Part shown: positions 44,496 to 53,980 of the stretch, in pieces
How the letters are laid out: each line of letters begins with the position of its first letter
How positions within the stretch are numbered: the stretch's first letter is position 1
Assembly (NCBI RefSeq): GCF_036556685.1
Contig: NZ_CP140614.1
Coordinates: 434,001 to 498,000 of the forward strand
Reading direction: 5' to 3'
From: Sulfurospirillum sp. 1612
GTDB lineage: Bacteria; Campylobacterota; Campylobacteria; Campylobacterales; Sulfurospirillaceae
Length of the DNA stretch: 64,000 nt
Program-made: the position numbers and the translations under genes
The notes under the pieces: generated by a model
The model's database searches: none
What the model was told of the DNA's origin: nothing
The model's input: only the letters and a program-made list of their open reading frames with translations

Positions 44496-44969
44496 ATGCA
44501 AGATGATGAAATCATAAAAGCCTTTGAAACCTTTGATGAAGACAAAGACAGTTTGGTTATTTCAAGTAGCAGTTTGGATAATATTCCTTTAACGAATTAT
44601 TCCCCCTTTGTTAAGAAGGAGGGCGCTTATTATATCTGTGTGAGTTCTAATTTGCCCCATTATAAGAATATGATTGAAACAAAACGTGCTCATGTTATGA
44701 TTATAGAAGATGAAAAAGATGCAGAGCATATTTATGCAAGAAAACGTCTCTATTTTGGTGTTTCTTGTGAGCTTGAACCCGATCAGGAGAGTATTTTCAA
44801 ACTTTTTGATGCACGCTATGGTACCGCGCTCTCTTTTATGCGAAATATGAAAGATTTCAAAGTTATCAAGCTCATACCCCATGAGAAAAGCTTGGTATTA
44901 GGATTTGGAGCAGCGTATCGGATGAATCTCAAGGGAGAATTAGAATATAAAAAAATCAAACATCAATAA
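44496..44969 (+). CDS. HugZ-like split-barrel protein
   Basis: 157-aa flavin-reductase/PNPOx-type split barrel. The pattern resembles the heme-iron utilisation protein HugZ: YSPFVKKEGAYYICVSSN near residue 28, and LVLGFGAAYRMN near the C-terminus (HugZ has the G-F-G-x-A-Y motif). It lacks the longer HugZ C-terminal tail with the heme His, so heme oxygenase activity is uncertain. It lies 11 nt before the DUF423 gene. Confidence 0.75.
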   Translation: MQDDEIIKAFETFDEDKDSLVISSSSLDNIPLTNYSPFVKKEGAYYICVSSNLPHYKNMIETKRAHVMIIEDEKDAEHIYARKRLYFGVSCELEPDQESIFKLFDARYGTALSFMRNMKDFKVIKLIPHEKSLVLGFGAAYRMNLKGELEYKKIKHQ

Positions 44970-44980
44970 GGCGGTATGGT

Positions 44981-45373
44981 ATGAATGAACTCTCAAGGAA
45001 ATTTGTATTTTATGGTGCGCTTTTTATGGCGCTAGCTGTAGCAATTGGCGCATTTGGCGCACATGGTCTCAAGCAGAGTCTCACCAAAGAGATGGCCGTG
45101 GTTTATCATACTGGAGTGACGTATCAATTTTATCATGCTCTTGGCCTCTTTGCTGTTGCTTTTGTGGCACATTTTAATCCGTGTAAAAAAGTAGCATGGG
45201 CAGGGTATTTGATGATTTTCGGTATGGTTTTATTTTCGTGTAGTCTTTATGCCCTCAGCATCACCCATATCATGTGGTTGGGCGCTATTACGCCTATTGG
45301 AGGCACGGGTTTTATTGTCGCGTGGATTTTGTTGGCATGGGGTGTAAAAGAAAAATCTTTTGCTAAAAAATAG
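44981..45373 (+). CDS. DUF423 family membrane protein
   Basis: 130-aa small inner-membrane protein with four TM helices. The family opening is GAFGAHGLK (about 23-31), and TPIGGTGFIVAW lies near the end. Function unknown. It follows the HugZ-like gene closely in the same direction. Confidence 0.9.
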   Translation: MNELSRKFVFYGALFMALAVAIGAFGAHGLKQSLTKEMAVVYHTGVTYQFYHALGLFAVAFVAHFNPCKKVAWAGYLMIFGMVLFSCSLYALSITHIMWLGAITPIGGTGFIVAWILLAWGVKEKSFAKK

Positions 45374-45379
45374 TCACTG

Positions 45380-45401
45380 AACATAGACGCATGGCTATGT
45401 T
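45380..45401 (+). terminator. Weak hairpin after the DUF423 gene
   Basis: A 7-bp stem (45380-45386 with 45395-45401) with an 8-nt loop and a short T run. A possible attenuator before the ferritin-like gene. Confidence 0.35.
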
Positions 45402-45438
45402 TTGTGGTAGTATTTATCATAAATTATAAGGAGTCAGT

Positions 45439-45930
45439 ATGAATGCATATGAATATGCGATGGAAATGGAAAAAGAAGGAGAGAGTTTTTATAGAGAGTT
45501 GGCCAATAAATCAACCGATATTGGAATTAAAAATATCTTTTTAAATTTAGCCAATGAAGAAGTCAAGCATTATGAACTCTTTAAACGATTGGCCCAAGAA
45601 GAGGGTGATGCTAGTGTTCCTAAAATGAATGTCATGAAAGATGCCAAAGCCATTTTTGCTGAGATGAAAGCATCCGGTCGCGATTTGGACTTTGGTCATG
45701 ATCAGGTTGTATTGTATCAAAAAGCGCTAGAATCAGAGAAAAAAGCTTATGATTTATATGTGAAAAAAGCAGATGAAGTCACAGATGCCAAACATAAAGA
45801 AATCTTTTTACGCATTGCAGCAGAAGAGAAAAAACACTTGGAGCTTTTAGAAAACCTTGTTGATTTTGTCGATAGTCCAATGAACTGGCTAGAGAGTGCT
45901 GAATTTTACAATATGGGTGAAGCCAGATAG
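45439..45930 (+). CDS. Ferritin-like (rubrerythrin-type) diiron protein
   Basis: 163-aa four-helix bundle. Diiron ligands are in EKEGESFYRELA and NEEVKHYELF in the first half and SEKKAYDLY and AAEEKKHLELL in the second, so both E-x-x-H pairs are present. The rubredoxin domain of classical rubrerythrin is missing. It probably detoxifies peroxide or stores iron in the cytoplasm. A good AAGGAG lies 5 nt before the start. Two genes away lies the HugZ-like gene. Confidence 0.88.
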   Translation: MNAYEYAMEMEKEGESFYRELANKSTDIGIKNIFLNLANEEVKHYELFKRLAQEEGDASVPKMNVMKDAKAIFAEMKASGRDLDFGHDQVVLYQKALESEKKAYDLYVKKADEVTDAKHKEIFLRIAAEEKKHLELLENLVDFVDSPMNWLESAEFYNMGEAR

Positions 45931-45933
45931 TTT

Positions 45934-46953
45934 TTAGATTTTGCCAAATATGATATCAAATTTGGCAAAAATTCTATAATTTGGTTTGAAATCATGAGCC
46001 TTGCTAAAATTGACTCCGGGACTCAACTCATAAAAAAACCATTTTCGCCATATATTTCTTCTATAGGTAATTTGTGTGAGATAATTGTTGATTCCGGAGA
46101 AAATCTGTGTCTCTCCTGTCGCGTCATTGACTGTCGCGACATATTTTGTATTGCCGTAAAACCCTTGCGTGATTTGTAAGCCTTCTTTATCATTGGGGGT
46201 CCAAAACAGATGCAAGAGGGCATCATAATCCATACCCTCTCCTTTGGTACTACTCCCCCGCTGTACTTCGATGCGAAAGAGCATCTTGCGGTGTGCCATA
46301 TTTTTATCAAAATAAACAATCGTATGCTCTTTAAACTCATCTTTGGTGGAGTATTCAAAACTTTGAACCGGTTCGATTTTCCAATCATCAATCATCTTTT
46401 TATAAGAAAAACGTGCACGAGTAAAAGGGTAAAACCCTCGTGTTCCAAGAGAGTATTTTGAGGCGACACTTTTATTAATACCCTCAAAGAAACTCAATCC
46501 TATCTCTGTTTTGCCTTCTGTATTATCTGCTTTTTCTGTTAGTGTGTCAATTTGGTCACTGTTGAGGTTGTTGATAAAGAGTTTAAATTTTTGATTAGAG
46601 CGATTGAGTGCCAAACTCGCGCTGATTGTTTCACCAAAGTCATTGGCATCTTTTGAATTGTATTGCCCATGAGTACTGAGTTTAATGAAAGATTTTCGTG
46701 TTTCATTGAGAAACTTCTCACTCTGAAAAAGGGCATCAGCTTTTCCCGGGTCATGCACGGCTTGATTTTTGGGTTGATATAAAAATGTATCGATTTTATT
46801 GGCGATGAAATCATCAATGGCTATGGCCATACTCTCGGTTTGATTTGACAAAATACTATGGGCTTGGTCGATATAGTTATGGTTTTGAACGGTAGTATTA
46901 TTATCTTGTGCAAAAGATAGGGAACATAAGAAAAGTAATATAATCTTTTGCAT
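45934..46953 (-). CDS. Exported protein of unknown function, possible outer-membrane barrel
   Basis: 339 aa with a signal peptide (MQKIILLFLCSLSFA, cleavage near residue 15). A helical N-terminal part (about 20-95) is followed by alternating polar/hydrophobic stretches and aromatic residues, as in beta-barrel proteins. I recognise no domain. It lies 4 nt from, and converges on, the ferritin-like gene. Other hypothetical proteins of this kind occur in the group, but the family and role are not known to me. Confidence 0.6.
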   Translation of the reverse strand: MQKIILLFLCSLSFAQDNNTTVQNHNYIDQAHSILSNQTESMAIAIDDFIANKIDTFLYQPKNQAVHDPGKADALFQSEKFLNETRKSFIKLSTHGQYNSKDANDFGETISASLALNRSNQKFKLFINNLNSDQIDTLTEKADNTEGKTEIGLSFFEGINKSVASKYSLGTRGFYPFTRARFSYKKMIDDWKIEPVQSFEYSTKDEFKEHTIVYFDKNMAHRKMLFRIEVQRGSSTKGEGMDYDALLHLFWTPNDKEGLQITQGFYGNTKYVATVNDATGETQIFSGINNYLTQITYRRNIWRKWFFYELSPGVNFSKAHDFKPNYRIFAKFDIIFGKI

Positions 46954-46982
46954 CCTATCTCCTATGATATGAAATTACAAAT

Positions 46983-47381
46983 CTATAACATCTGTTTGTA
47001 GAGAGTATTTAAATCTCCTAATACCCAAATATCAGATATCTTGTCATCTTTAATCGTAAAAAAAGAAGCACCATTATATGTAATCCTTCTTTGTGTCGGT
47101 TCAAAATCAAATAATTTACCCAGATGAGTACCATGATAGATAGCCCGTGCGGCGATTTTATTTTTTTCTGATAACATCAACTCCACCCCATGATAGAGAT
47201 CCGGTAGTGCTACTAAAATCATGTCAAAATAGGCTTCAAACTCTTTTTTCCCCCGACACGTGACATCAAGCGTCCCTCGAAAAACAATATCATCGTGCAT
47301 CAATGTGTCGATATAGGATTTGTCCTTGGCATTCCATAAATTCTCATAATAAGATTCTACAATTAACTTATTGGTATTCAT
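46983..47381 (-). CDS. SnoaL-like (NTF2-fold) protein
   Basis: 132-aa cone-shaped fold resembling ester cyclase / SnoaL polyketide cyclase proteins: YYENLWNAKDKSYIDTLMHDD near the N-terminus and a C-terminal ITYNGASFFTIKDDKISDIWVLGD. The start at 47381 is chosen because it opens with the usual NTF2 helix; a longer frame to 47459 adds basic residues unlike the family. It is probably a small-molecule binding or isomerase protein; the substrate is unknown. Confidence 0.7.
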   Translation of the reverse strand: MNTNKLIVESYYENLWNAKDKSYIDTLMHDDIVFRGTLDVTCRGKKEFEAYFDMILVALPDLYHGVELMLSEKNKIAARAIYHGTHLGKLFDFEPTQRRITYNGASFFTIKDDKISDIWVLGDLNTLYKQML

Positions 47382-47549
47382 CTCTTCGTCTACTCTTTTA
47401 AAATAAATTTTTATTCTTGTGACATTATACACCAATTTATCATTTTTGAGAAAAATCAAGGGCTCTATCTCTTATAAAAGGAACCGCGATTTTATTAATG
47501 AAATGTAATATATTATTGATGTTTTATAAATTTTGTTTATATAAAATAA

Positions 47550-47702
47550 TCATACAAATCACAAAGCTCCCTCAAAGGTTATAGCGCGGCAGTGGAACAC
47601 GCTCATGATACTATGATTATGAATACCCAAGCGAAACATCTGAGTGATACTCAAATCCATGCAGTCGTGACAAATATCAAAAGTTTACATCAAAAAATGT
47701 AA
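47550..47702 (+). pseudogene. Remnant of a cytochrome c C-terminal end
   Basis: An open stretch of 50 codons without a start codon, preceded by a stop (47547-47549). Its reading ends LKGYSAAVEHAHDTMIMNT, QAKHLSDTQIHAVVTNIKSL, which is close to the C-terminal helix of small class I cytochromes c: a distal Met in the M-x-x-Q area, then L-S-D-x-x-I-x-A-V-x-x-Y-I-x-x-L (here with N in place of Y). The CxxCH part is gone, and a hairpin follows directly. A decayed gene is the best reading; resemblance by chance is possible. Confidence 0.45.
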
Positions 47703-47704
47703 AC
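47683..47704 (+). terminator. Hairpin at the end of the cytochrome remnant
   Basis: Perfect 8-bp stem GTTTACAT (47683-47690) with ATGTAAAC (47697-47704), loop CAAAAA, then CTTTT. The remnant's stop codon is within the 3' arm, as expected for a terminator that once served that gene. Confidence 0.55.
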
Positions 47705-47903
47705 CTTTTAGCGGGATAAAAAAGATGGAATAATACTCTATTTATCTCGCACTTTACCCCTGGTTTTCCCCTGTTCTACACTATATTGGCATTGTTGATT
47801 GACGATAAAAGACTCTTTTTTTCTGAAGCTGTATTCAGAAAATATCAGTAGAGTTTTTGTATGAATCAATATAATGTCAAAGTTTTAAATTTAAGGAGGG
47901 AAC

Positions 47904-49085
47904 ATGAAGTTAGGGAAATTAAGTCTAGCGGCAATCTTGGTAGGAGGACTCATGACGAGTTCCTTTGCGGCAGACACACTAGCGGGGGCATTCAAAGAGG
48001 GAAAAGTCAAAGGAACACTGAAGAGTTGGTATTTTGATAGAGACAATGGCACAACAAGCGCTTCTATTGTCAATATCGGTATGACACTCAATTATGTAAC
48101 GGGAAGTTTTCATGGCTTTAGCATGGGTGTGACGGCACAATCAAGTGCTTCTCCTTTTGCTGATGATGCGGCGAAAACTCTTTTTAAAGGCGATGAATAC
48201 GGCTCAGGTGCAGTTTTCTCTGAAGCCTATTTGAAGTATGCAATGGGTAAAACCAATATCAAAGTCGGACGTCAATTTATCCAAACACCATTGGTCGGTG
48301 GTAGTGGTTCACGTTTCATAAAACAATCTTTTGAAGGGGCATTGGTAGTCAATAGCGATCTTCCTGATACTCTCTTAGCAGCAGGAGTGGTGACAAAATA
48401 TCAACGCAGAACGGATTTTTCAGGAAACGTCGGGACTTTTGATAATGTAGGCGATGATGAAAATGCTTATACTCTTTTGGCCATTAACAAATCAATCCCG
48501 GGCGTAAAACTCACCGCTCAATATGCAACGTTGAAAAAGTTTGCAGATCTTTATTATGGTGAAGTAGCTTATGCCGGAAAAACCGATACGTTTGCTTATG
48601 GTATTGCTGCCAATTATGAGCGTAAAGACCCAGATAGTAGTGCAAAAGCGGGTACTCTTTATGGTGCGAAATTAAGTCTTGGATATGATGCATTGAAATG
48701 TTTCGTAGCTTATAGTCGTGTTACTGATGATAATGATGTCAAAGGAAATAACGGCGGTGTTGGTCTAGGTGGTGCAACTCAAGCAGCATACGCCAGAGGA
48801 TACCAAGCAAAAACAGGTACGTATGATCGCGATAACAAAGCGTACTCTGTCGATGTTAATTATAACTTCAAACAATATGGTTTGATGCTAGGAGCACGTT
48901 ATACAAGCGTGGATACAAATCCTCTTTATAGCGGTGGCAAAGATAAGATTACGTTGACAGATGTTTATAGTAAATACAAATTTACAGGAGCCCTTAAAGG
49001 TCTGTATGCGGATCTTTCATATCAAGGCTATGGTGCAGATTTAGACGGACATGAAATTTGGTTTAAAGCCAACTACAAGTTCTAA
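47904..49085 (+). CDS. OprD-family outer membrane porin
   Basis: 393 aa. The signal peptide is residues 1-22 (cleavage after SSFA). The mature part is made of alternating beta strands and ends in the Phe needed for barrel assembly (YKF). The start of the mature part (LAGAFKEGKVKGTLKSWYFD) is the usual OprD-like opening in this phylum. It is probably a channel for small anions or amino acids; substrate unknown. A very good RBS (AAGGAGGG) precedes the ATG, and a strong terminator follows. Confidence 0.88.
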   Translation: MKLGKLSLAAILVGGLMTSSFAADTLAGAFKEGKVKGTLKSWYFDRDNGTTSASIVNIGMTLNYVTGSFHGFSMGVTAQSSASPFADDAAKTLFKGDEYGSGAVFSEAYLKYAMGKTNIKVGRQFIQTPLVGGSGSRFIKQSFEGALVVNSDLPDTLLAAGVVTKYQRRTDFSGNVGTFDNVGDDENAYTLLAINKSIPGVKLTAQYATLKKFADLYYGEVAYAGKTDTFAYGIAANYERKDPDSSAKAGTLYGAKLSLGYDALKCFVAYSRVTDDNDVKGNNGGVGLGGATQAAYARGYQAKTGTYDRDNKAYSVDVNYNFKQYGLMLGARYTSVDTNPLYSGGKDKITLTDVYSKYKFTGALKGLYADLSYQGYGADLDGHEIWFKANYKF

Positions 49086-49102
49086 TCTTTAAATTCACAT
49101 CA

Positions 49103-49134
49103 TGAGACTCAAAAGTGATGGCTTTTGAGTCTCA
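49103..49134. terminator. Intrinsic terminator after the porin gene
   Basis: Perfect 13-bp stem TGAGACTCAAAAG (49103-49115) with its complement (49122-49134), 6-nt loop. A short A run follows instead of T, but its strength and position between the porin stop and gyrA support terminator function. Confidence 0.75.
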
Positions 49135-49225
49135 AATCCCCTATATCCCCACATTCTACTCACTTTTATCTGATATAAATGAAACTTTAAGTAAAATAGT
49201 ACAAATTTAATTTTGAGGTTAGTGT

Positions 49226-51718
49226 ATGAAAAGTATTTTTGACAAGAACCAAGATATTCAAGAAGTAAATATAGAAGATTCTATAAAGACCAGCTATCTT
49301 GATTATTCTATGAGTGTTATTATCGGTCGCGCGCTTCCTGATGCTAGAGATGGACTCAAACCGGTACATAGAAGAATTTTGTATGCCATGAACGATCTTT
49401 CTATCTCTTCTCGTAGCCCCTACAAAAAATCTGCACGTATTGTCGGTGATGTAATTGGTAAGTATCACCCTCATGGAGATACGGCGGTTTATGATGCCCT
49501 TGTACGGATGGCGCAACCTTTCTCTATGAGAATACCATCTGTGGATGGACAAGGAAACTTTGGCTCGATTGATGGTGATAATGCTGCGGCCATGCGTTAT
49601 ACAGAAGCTAGGATGACACCACTGTCTGAAGAGTTATTGAAAGACTTGGATAAGGATACGGTTGATTTTGTAGCAAACTATGATGATAGTATGGTAGAAC
49701 CCGATGTTCTCCCAAGTCGTGTGCCAAATCTTCTGTTAAATGGATCTAGCGGGATTGCCGTTGGTATGGCTACCAACATTCCTCCGCATTGTTTGGATGA
49801 ATTAATCGATGCTTTATTGTTGTTGATTGATAAGCCAGAAGCAGAACTCGAAGAAATCATGCAATTTATCAAAGGCCCTGATTTTCCAACACGAGGAATC
49901 ATCTTTGGTAAAAAAGGTATTTTAGATGCATATAGAACCGGTCGCGGTCGTATCAAAATCCGAGCAAAAGTACATATTGAGAAAAAGGGAAATAAGGACA
50001 TCATCATTATTGATGAATTGCCATATCAAACCAATAAATCGCGATTGATTGAGCAAATTGTCGGATTGGTCAAAGACAAACAAGTCGAAGGCATTAGTGA
50101 AATCAGGGATGAAAGTGATCGTGATGGTATTCGCGTGGTGATTGAACTCAAAAAAGATGCGATGAATGAAATCGTACTCAACAATCTCTATAAATCTACT
50201 AATCTCGAAGTGACATTTGGCGTTATTTTACTTGCGATAGAAAACAAAGAACCTAAAGTTTTTACACTCATAGAGCTCTTACAACTTTTCTTGAAGCACC
50301 GAAAAACCGTCATTATTAGACGTACCATCTTTGAATTAGAAAAAGCCAAAGCCCGTGCGCATATCTTAGAAGGTCTTAAAATTGCACTTGATGATATTGA
50401 TGCGGTGATTAAGCTCATCAAAGCCAGTGCCGATGCAAAAGAAGCCCGAGAAGGGTTGGTTTCCCAATTTGGACTCAGTGAGATTCAAGCCAATGCTATC
50501 TTGGATATGAAATTACAACGTTTGACAGGTTTAGAGCGTGAAAAAATCGAAAACGAATTAGCAGATTTGATGGCTGAAATCGAGCGATTGAGCGCGATAT
50601 TGAAAAGTGAGACGTTATTGAATGATTTAATCAAGCAAGAATTGCAAGAGATTAAAGATAAATTCAAATCTCCAAGAATCACAGAAATCGAAGATGATTA
50701 TGATGATATCGATATCGAAGATTTGATTTCAAATGAACCTATGGTCGTGACGATTACACACCGTGGTTATATCAAACGAGTTCCACTTAAATCTTACGAA
50801 AAACAAAACCGTGGTGGCAAAGGTAAAACAGCGATTACGACGTATGATGATGACTTTATCGAGAGTTTCTTCGTCTCCAATACTCATGATACCTTGATGT
50901 TTGTGACTGATCGGGGTCAACTCTACTGGTTGAAAGTTTACAAAATTCCAGAAGGAAGCCGAACGGCCAAAGGTAAAGCTGTGGTCAATCTCATCCAGTT
51001 GCAACCGGATGAAAAAATTATGGAAATCATTCCGACTACGGACTTTAGCGAAGAGAAATCTTTAGCATTTTTTACAAAAAATGGTGTTGTAAAACGTACT
51101 AATTTGGCTGAGTTCAAAAATATCAGATCCGTGGGTGTCAGAGCGATTACCTTAGATGAAAATGATGAACTCGTCACAGCAAAAATCGCAACCAAAGATG
51201 CCAAAAACCTCTTTATCGTGACTAAAAAAGGCATGTGTATCCGATTTGATATTAATGATACAAGAGAGTTAGGAAGAACAGCACGTGGTGTGACAGGAAT
51301 TCGCTTTAAAGAAAGCGAAGATGAAGTCGTAGGTGCGGTCACAATTTACAATGAACAAGAAGAGCTTTTGACGGTCAGTGAAAAAGGTATCGGCAAACGT
51401 ACCACAGCAGAAGAGTATCGCCTCCAAAAACGTGGGGGTAAAGGTGTGATTGCCATGAAACTTACTGCTAAAACTCAAGATTTAGTCGGTGTTGTTATTG
51501 TCGATGAAAACAAAGATTTGATGGCGCTTGGAAGCAGTGGCAAGATGATTCGCGTGGATATGCAAACGATTCGAAAAGCCGGTCGAAATACCAGTGGTGT
51601 GAAAGTCGTCAGCGTATCGGGTGATGATATTGTAGCGAGCATTGCACGATGTCCAAAAGAAGAGCCTGAAGAGTTAGATGTCTTAATGGAAAGTGAGTTT
51701 TCAAATAACGAAAGTTAA
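49226..51718 (+). CDS. gyrA: DNA gyrase subunit A
   Basis: Breakage-reunion subunit, 830 aa. N-terminal winged helix and tower with the catalytic Tyr in [11 protein letters not shown] (about 125). The quinolone-resistance region reads [16 protein letters not shown] with Thr kept (the C. jejuni Thr86 position), i.e. the susceptible type at that site. The C-terminal beta-pinwheel has the GyrA box as QKRGGKG. It heads the gyrA-flgP-flgQ-flgR-asd order seen in C. jejuni. Confidence 0.98.
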   Translation: MKSIFDKNQDIQEVNIEDSIKTSYLDYSMSVIIGRALPDARDGLKPVHRRILYAMNDLSISSRSPYKKSARIVGDVIGKYHPHGDTAVYDALVRMAQPFSMRIPSVDGQGNFGSIDGDNAAAMRYTEARMTPLSEELLKDLDKDTVDFVANYDDSMVEPDVLPSRVPNLLLNGSSGIAVGMATNIPPHCLDELIDALLLLIDKPEAELEEIMQFIKGPDFPTRGIIFGKKGILDAYRTGRGRIKIRAKVHIEKKGNKDIIIIDELPYQTNKSRLIEQIVGLVKDKQVEGISEIRDESDRDGIRVVIELKKDAMNEIVLNNLYKSTNLEVTFGVILLAIENKEPKVFTLIELLQLFLKHRKTVIIRRTIFELEKAKARAHILEGLKIALDDIDAVIKLIKASADAKEAREGLVSQFGLSEIQANAILDMKLQRLTGLEREKIENELADLMAEIERLSAILKSETLLNDLIKQELQEIKDKFKSPRITEIEDDYDDIDIEDLISNEPMVVTITHRGYIKRVPLKSYEKQNRGGKGKTAITTYDDDFIESFFVSNTHDTLMFVTDRGQLYWLKVYKIPEGSRTAKGKAVVNLIQLQPDEKIMEIIPTTDFSEEKSLAFFTKNGVVKRTNLAEFKNIRSVGVRAITLDENDELVTAKIATKDAKNLFIVTKKGMCIRFDINDTRELGRTARGVTGIRFKESEDEVVGAVTIYNEQEELLTVSEKGIGKRTTAEEYRLQKRGGKGVIAMKLTAKTQDLVGVVIVDENKDLMALGSSGKMIRVDMQTIRKAGRNTSGVKVVSVSGDDIVASIARCPKEEPEELDVLMESEFSNNES

Positions 51719-51762
51719 ATTGGAATGGGAGTTGCTTAGTATCATAAAATTATAGAAAAGGT

Positions 51763-52281
51763 GTGTTCATGAATAAATTTGTTTTTTTGATTTCTTGTAG
51801 TCTTGGTGCCTTGATTTTTTTCTCTGGCTGTAACGGTATTGGTATGCAACCAGAAGCCAAAAAACCTGAAGTTGTCCAGAAGGTTATCGTGCAAAAGGCA
51901 AGTAAAAAAGATATTGAGAAGATCATCAAGGATGAAAAACTGGCATTTTATAACAATATTCCTGACAAGGAATTTTCAGTTTATGGTGAGGGTATTGCTC
52001 CTATGAACACGGTATCTCCAGCACAAGCAGTTGCTTTAGCAAAAAGAGCCGCAGTTGCAGATGCGTACCGCCAATTGGGTGAGAAACTTTATGGTGTTCA
52101 AGTAAACTCCAAAGAGACAATCAAAGATGCGTCTTTGAGAGATTCTCGGATTGAAACACGTGTGAATGGTCTGATTAAAAATGCGACCATTACTGAAACA
52201 TCTTATAAAGATGGCTTGTATACCGTGAGAATGGTATTGAAAATGAGCGGGAAAAGGTGGAAAGAAATCTTTTCTTACTAG
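51763..52281 (+). CDS. flgP: FlgP lipoprotein (LPP20 family)
   Basis: 172-aa lipoprotein with a lipobox ending FFSGC (Cys about 23). The LPP20 core is AVALAKRAAVADAYRQLGEKLYG (split about residues 84-106). In C. jejuni FlgP forms the basal disk around the flagellar motor and is needed for motility, and it sits after gyrA as here (Cj1026). It overlaps flgQ by 25 nt. Confidence 0.9.
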   Translation: MFMNKFVFLISCSLGALIFFSGCNGIGMQPEAKKPEVVQKVIVQKASKKDIEKIIKDEKLAFYNNIPDKEFSVYGEGIAPMNTVSPAQAVALAKRAAVADAYRQLGEKLYGVQVNSKETIKDASLRDSRIETRVNGLIKNATITETSYKDGLYTVRMVLKMSGKRWKEIFSY

Positions 52282-52652
52282 TTGTATTGATAGCTCAATG
52301 CTTCGGGGGTGATACTTTTTGGTTTTCATATAAAAGTGTCACCTCCAATCAAATTCTAGTGGAAGAAGAAAAAAATATCTCTCCTTTAGTGGTGCCTTAC
52401 AACGGAAAGATCTCTAGAAAATGTCACGTACCCATTCATACACATATCGGTGAAACAAATCTCCAAAAACTCAACAAAAATTTTGACAACATTCTCCCAT
52501 GCTTTTACCAATCTGATACTATTGTCACATCTCGAAGTGTCATTTCAAAAAACAAAAGCTACGATATTGTCGAGGTTGTGATTGCTCCGATTCGGTTCAT
52601 AGTAGATTTTAAAGATGATTTTGCTAATATATCCATTCTTAAGAAAGAATAA
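52257..52652 (+). CDS. flgQ: FlgQ-like motility protein
   Basis: 131 aa with an N-terminal hydrophobic segment (LFLLVVLIAQCFG) that looks like a signal peptide, and two Cys in the mature part. Few recognisable motifs. Assigned by place between flgP and flgR (as Cj1025), size, and secretion signal; in C. jejuni FlgQ stabilises FlgP. The GTG start overlaps flgP in another frame. Confidence 0.78.
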   Translation: MERNLFLLVVLIAQCFGGDTFWFSYKSVTSNQILVEEEKNISPLVVPYNGKISRKCHVPIHTHIGETNLQKLNKNFDNILPCFYQSDTIVTSRSVISKNKSYDIVEVVIAPIRFIVDFKDDFANISILKKE

Positions 52653-52669
52653 AATAAAAAAAGCGTGGA

Positions 52670-53980
52670 ATGAGTATGAAAATCGTTATAGTCGAAGACG
52701 ATATAAACATGAGAAAATCATTAGAATTTGCCCTTAGTGAATATCAAGATTTTGTTATTACATGCTATAAAAATGCCAATGATGCACTCAAAAAGATAGA
52801 ACCTGATACTGATTTAGTGATTACGGATATCAATATGCCGGGCATGGATGGTATTGAATTTGTGAAACGATTGGAAAACCGATTTGATATTATTGTGATT
52901 ACTGGCAATGCAACCCTCAATCGAGCGATAGATTCGATACGATTGGGAGTCAAAGATTTTTTAACCAAACCATTTGAAATCGATACGCTTGTCAATGCTA
53001 TTAACCGCAATGTGAAACTTAGAAGCAAAGTATCAAAAAAAACAAAAACAAAAACAGTAGAGAATAGATATTTTTTAGGAACATCAAAAGCACTAGAAAC
53101 CTCACTCGCTTTGGCAAAAAAAGCAGCTAAAACTGATGCAACGATTTTGTTATTAGGCGAAAGCGGTGTGGGAAAAGAGCTGTTTGCCAACTACGTTCAT
53201 GATAATTCAAAACGTGCGGGAAATGCTTTTGTTGCGATTAATATGGCGGCCATTCCTGATAATCTTTTGGAAAGTGAATTATTTGGTTATGAAAAAGGTG
53301 CCTTTACAGATGCCACGAGTGCGAAACAAGGGTATTTTGAATTGGCGCATAAAGGGACTCTTTTTTTAGATGAGATTGCTGAGATGTCCATCGCCTTGCA
53401 AAGCAAAATTTTACGGGTGTTGCAAGAACGTGTGATTTATCGTGTGGGAGGCGTGAAACCTATTCCTATTGATGTTCGTGTGATCTCCGCTACAAATGCC
53501 AATATCACTGAGAACATACGAAATGGAAAGTTTCGTGAGGATCTCTATTTTAGGCTCAATACGATTCCGATAAAAATCGCTCCTTTGAGAGAGCGAAAAG
53601 AAGAGATTTTGACCATTGCGCAAAAAGTATTGTTGGAAGTAAAAGAGAAATATGAGCTCGGAGAAAAACATTTTTCAAAAGAGGCAGAAGAGTCTCTACT
53701 CTCTTATGCCTGGCATGGCAATATTAGAGAGTTGATTTCTGTAGTAGAGCGGGCGGCGATATTGAGTGATGATGTGAGTATCAGTGCAAATGACCTGTTT
53801 TTGGAGAGTAGAAGTGAAAAGAAAAATATAAAAAATATGGAAATAGATTTGATAAAAGAGGTGCTTCAAAGTGTCGATCATGATATTACAGAAGCGAGTA
53901 AGATATTGGTCATGAGTAAAAAAAGCTTAATGGATAAAATAAATAAATACAATATTGGGGTGAATAATGAGAAAATATAA
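52670..53980 (+). CDS. flgR: Sigma54-dependent flagellar response regulator FlgR
   Basis: NtrC-family activator of middle flagellar genes, partner of the FlgS kinase. It is 436 aa: receiver (phospho-acceptor D53), AAA+ domain with Walker A GESGVGKE (163-170), the sigma54 loop as GAFTDA (210-215, where GAFTGA is the rule) and LFLDEIAEM as Walker B, then a short Fis-like HTH (about 390-430). The order flgP-flgQ-flgR-asd matches C. jejuni. The start could be either of the first two Met. It overlaps asd by 14 nt. Confidence 0.93.
   Translation: MSMKIVIVEDDINMRKSLEFALSEYQDFVITCYKNANDALKKIEPDTDLVITDINMPGMDGIEFVKRLENRFDIIVITGNATLNRAIDSIRLGVKDFLTKPFEIDTLVNAINRNVKLRSKVSKKTKTKTVENRYFLGTSKALETSLALAKKAAKTDATILLLGESGVGKELFANYVHDNSKRAGNAFVAINMAAIPDNLLESELFGYEKGAFTDATSAKQGYFELAHKGTLFLDEIAEMSIALQSKILRVLQERVIYRVGGVKPIPIDVRVISATNANITENIRNGKFREDLYFRLNTIPIKIAPLRERKEEILTIAQKVLLEVKEKYELGEKHFSKEAEESLLSYAWHGNIRELISVVERAAILSDDVSISANDLFLESRSEKKNIKNMEIDLIKEVLQSVDHDITEASKILVMSKKSLMDKINKYNIGVNNEKI

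Larger units (their letters stand above)
47460..47903. other. Gene-poor spacer before the porin gene
   Basis: 444 nt with no complete gene. It contains the tail of a probable cytochrome c gene (47550-47702), its terminator hairpin, and the leader of the porin gene with another hairpin (47819-47842, 9-bp stem, 6-nt loop). No RNA gene or mobile-element end is seen. Confidence 0.6.

Noticed and set aside
47819-47842. Hairpin in the porin leader as a riboswitch
   Set aside because: A single 9-bp stem with a 6-nt loop has none of the junction features of known riboswitch classes.
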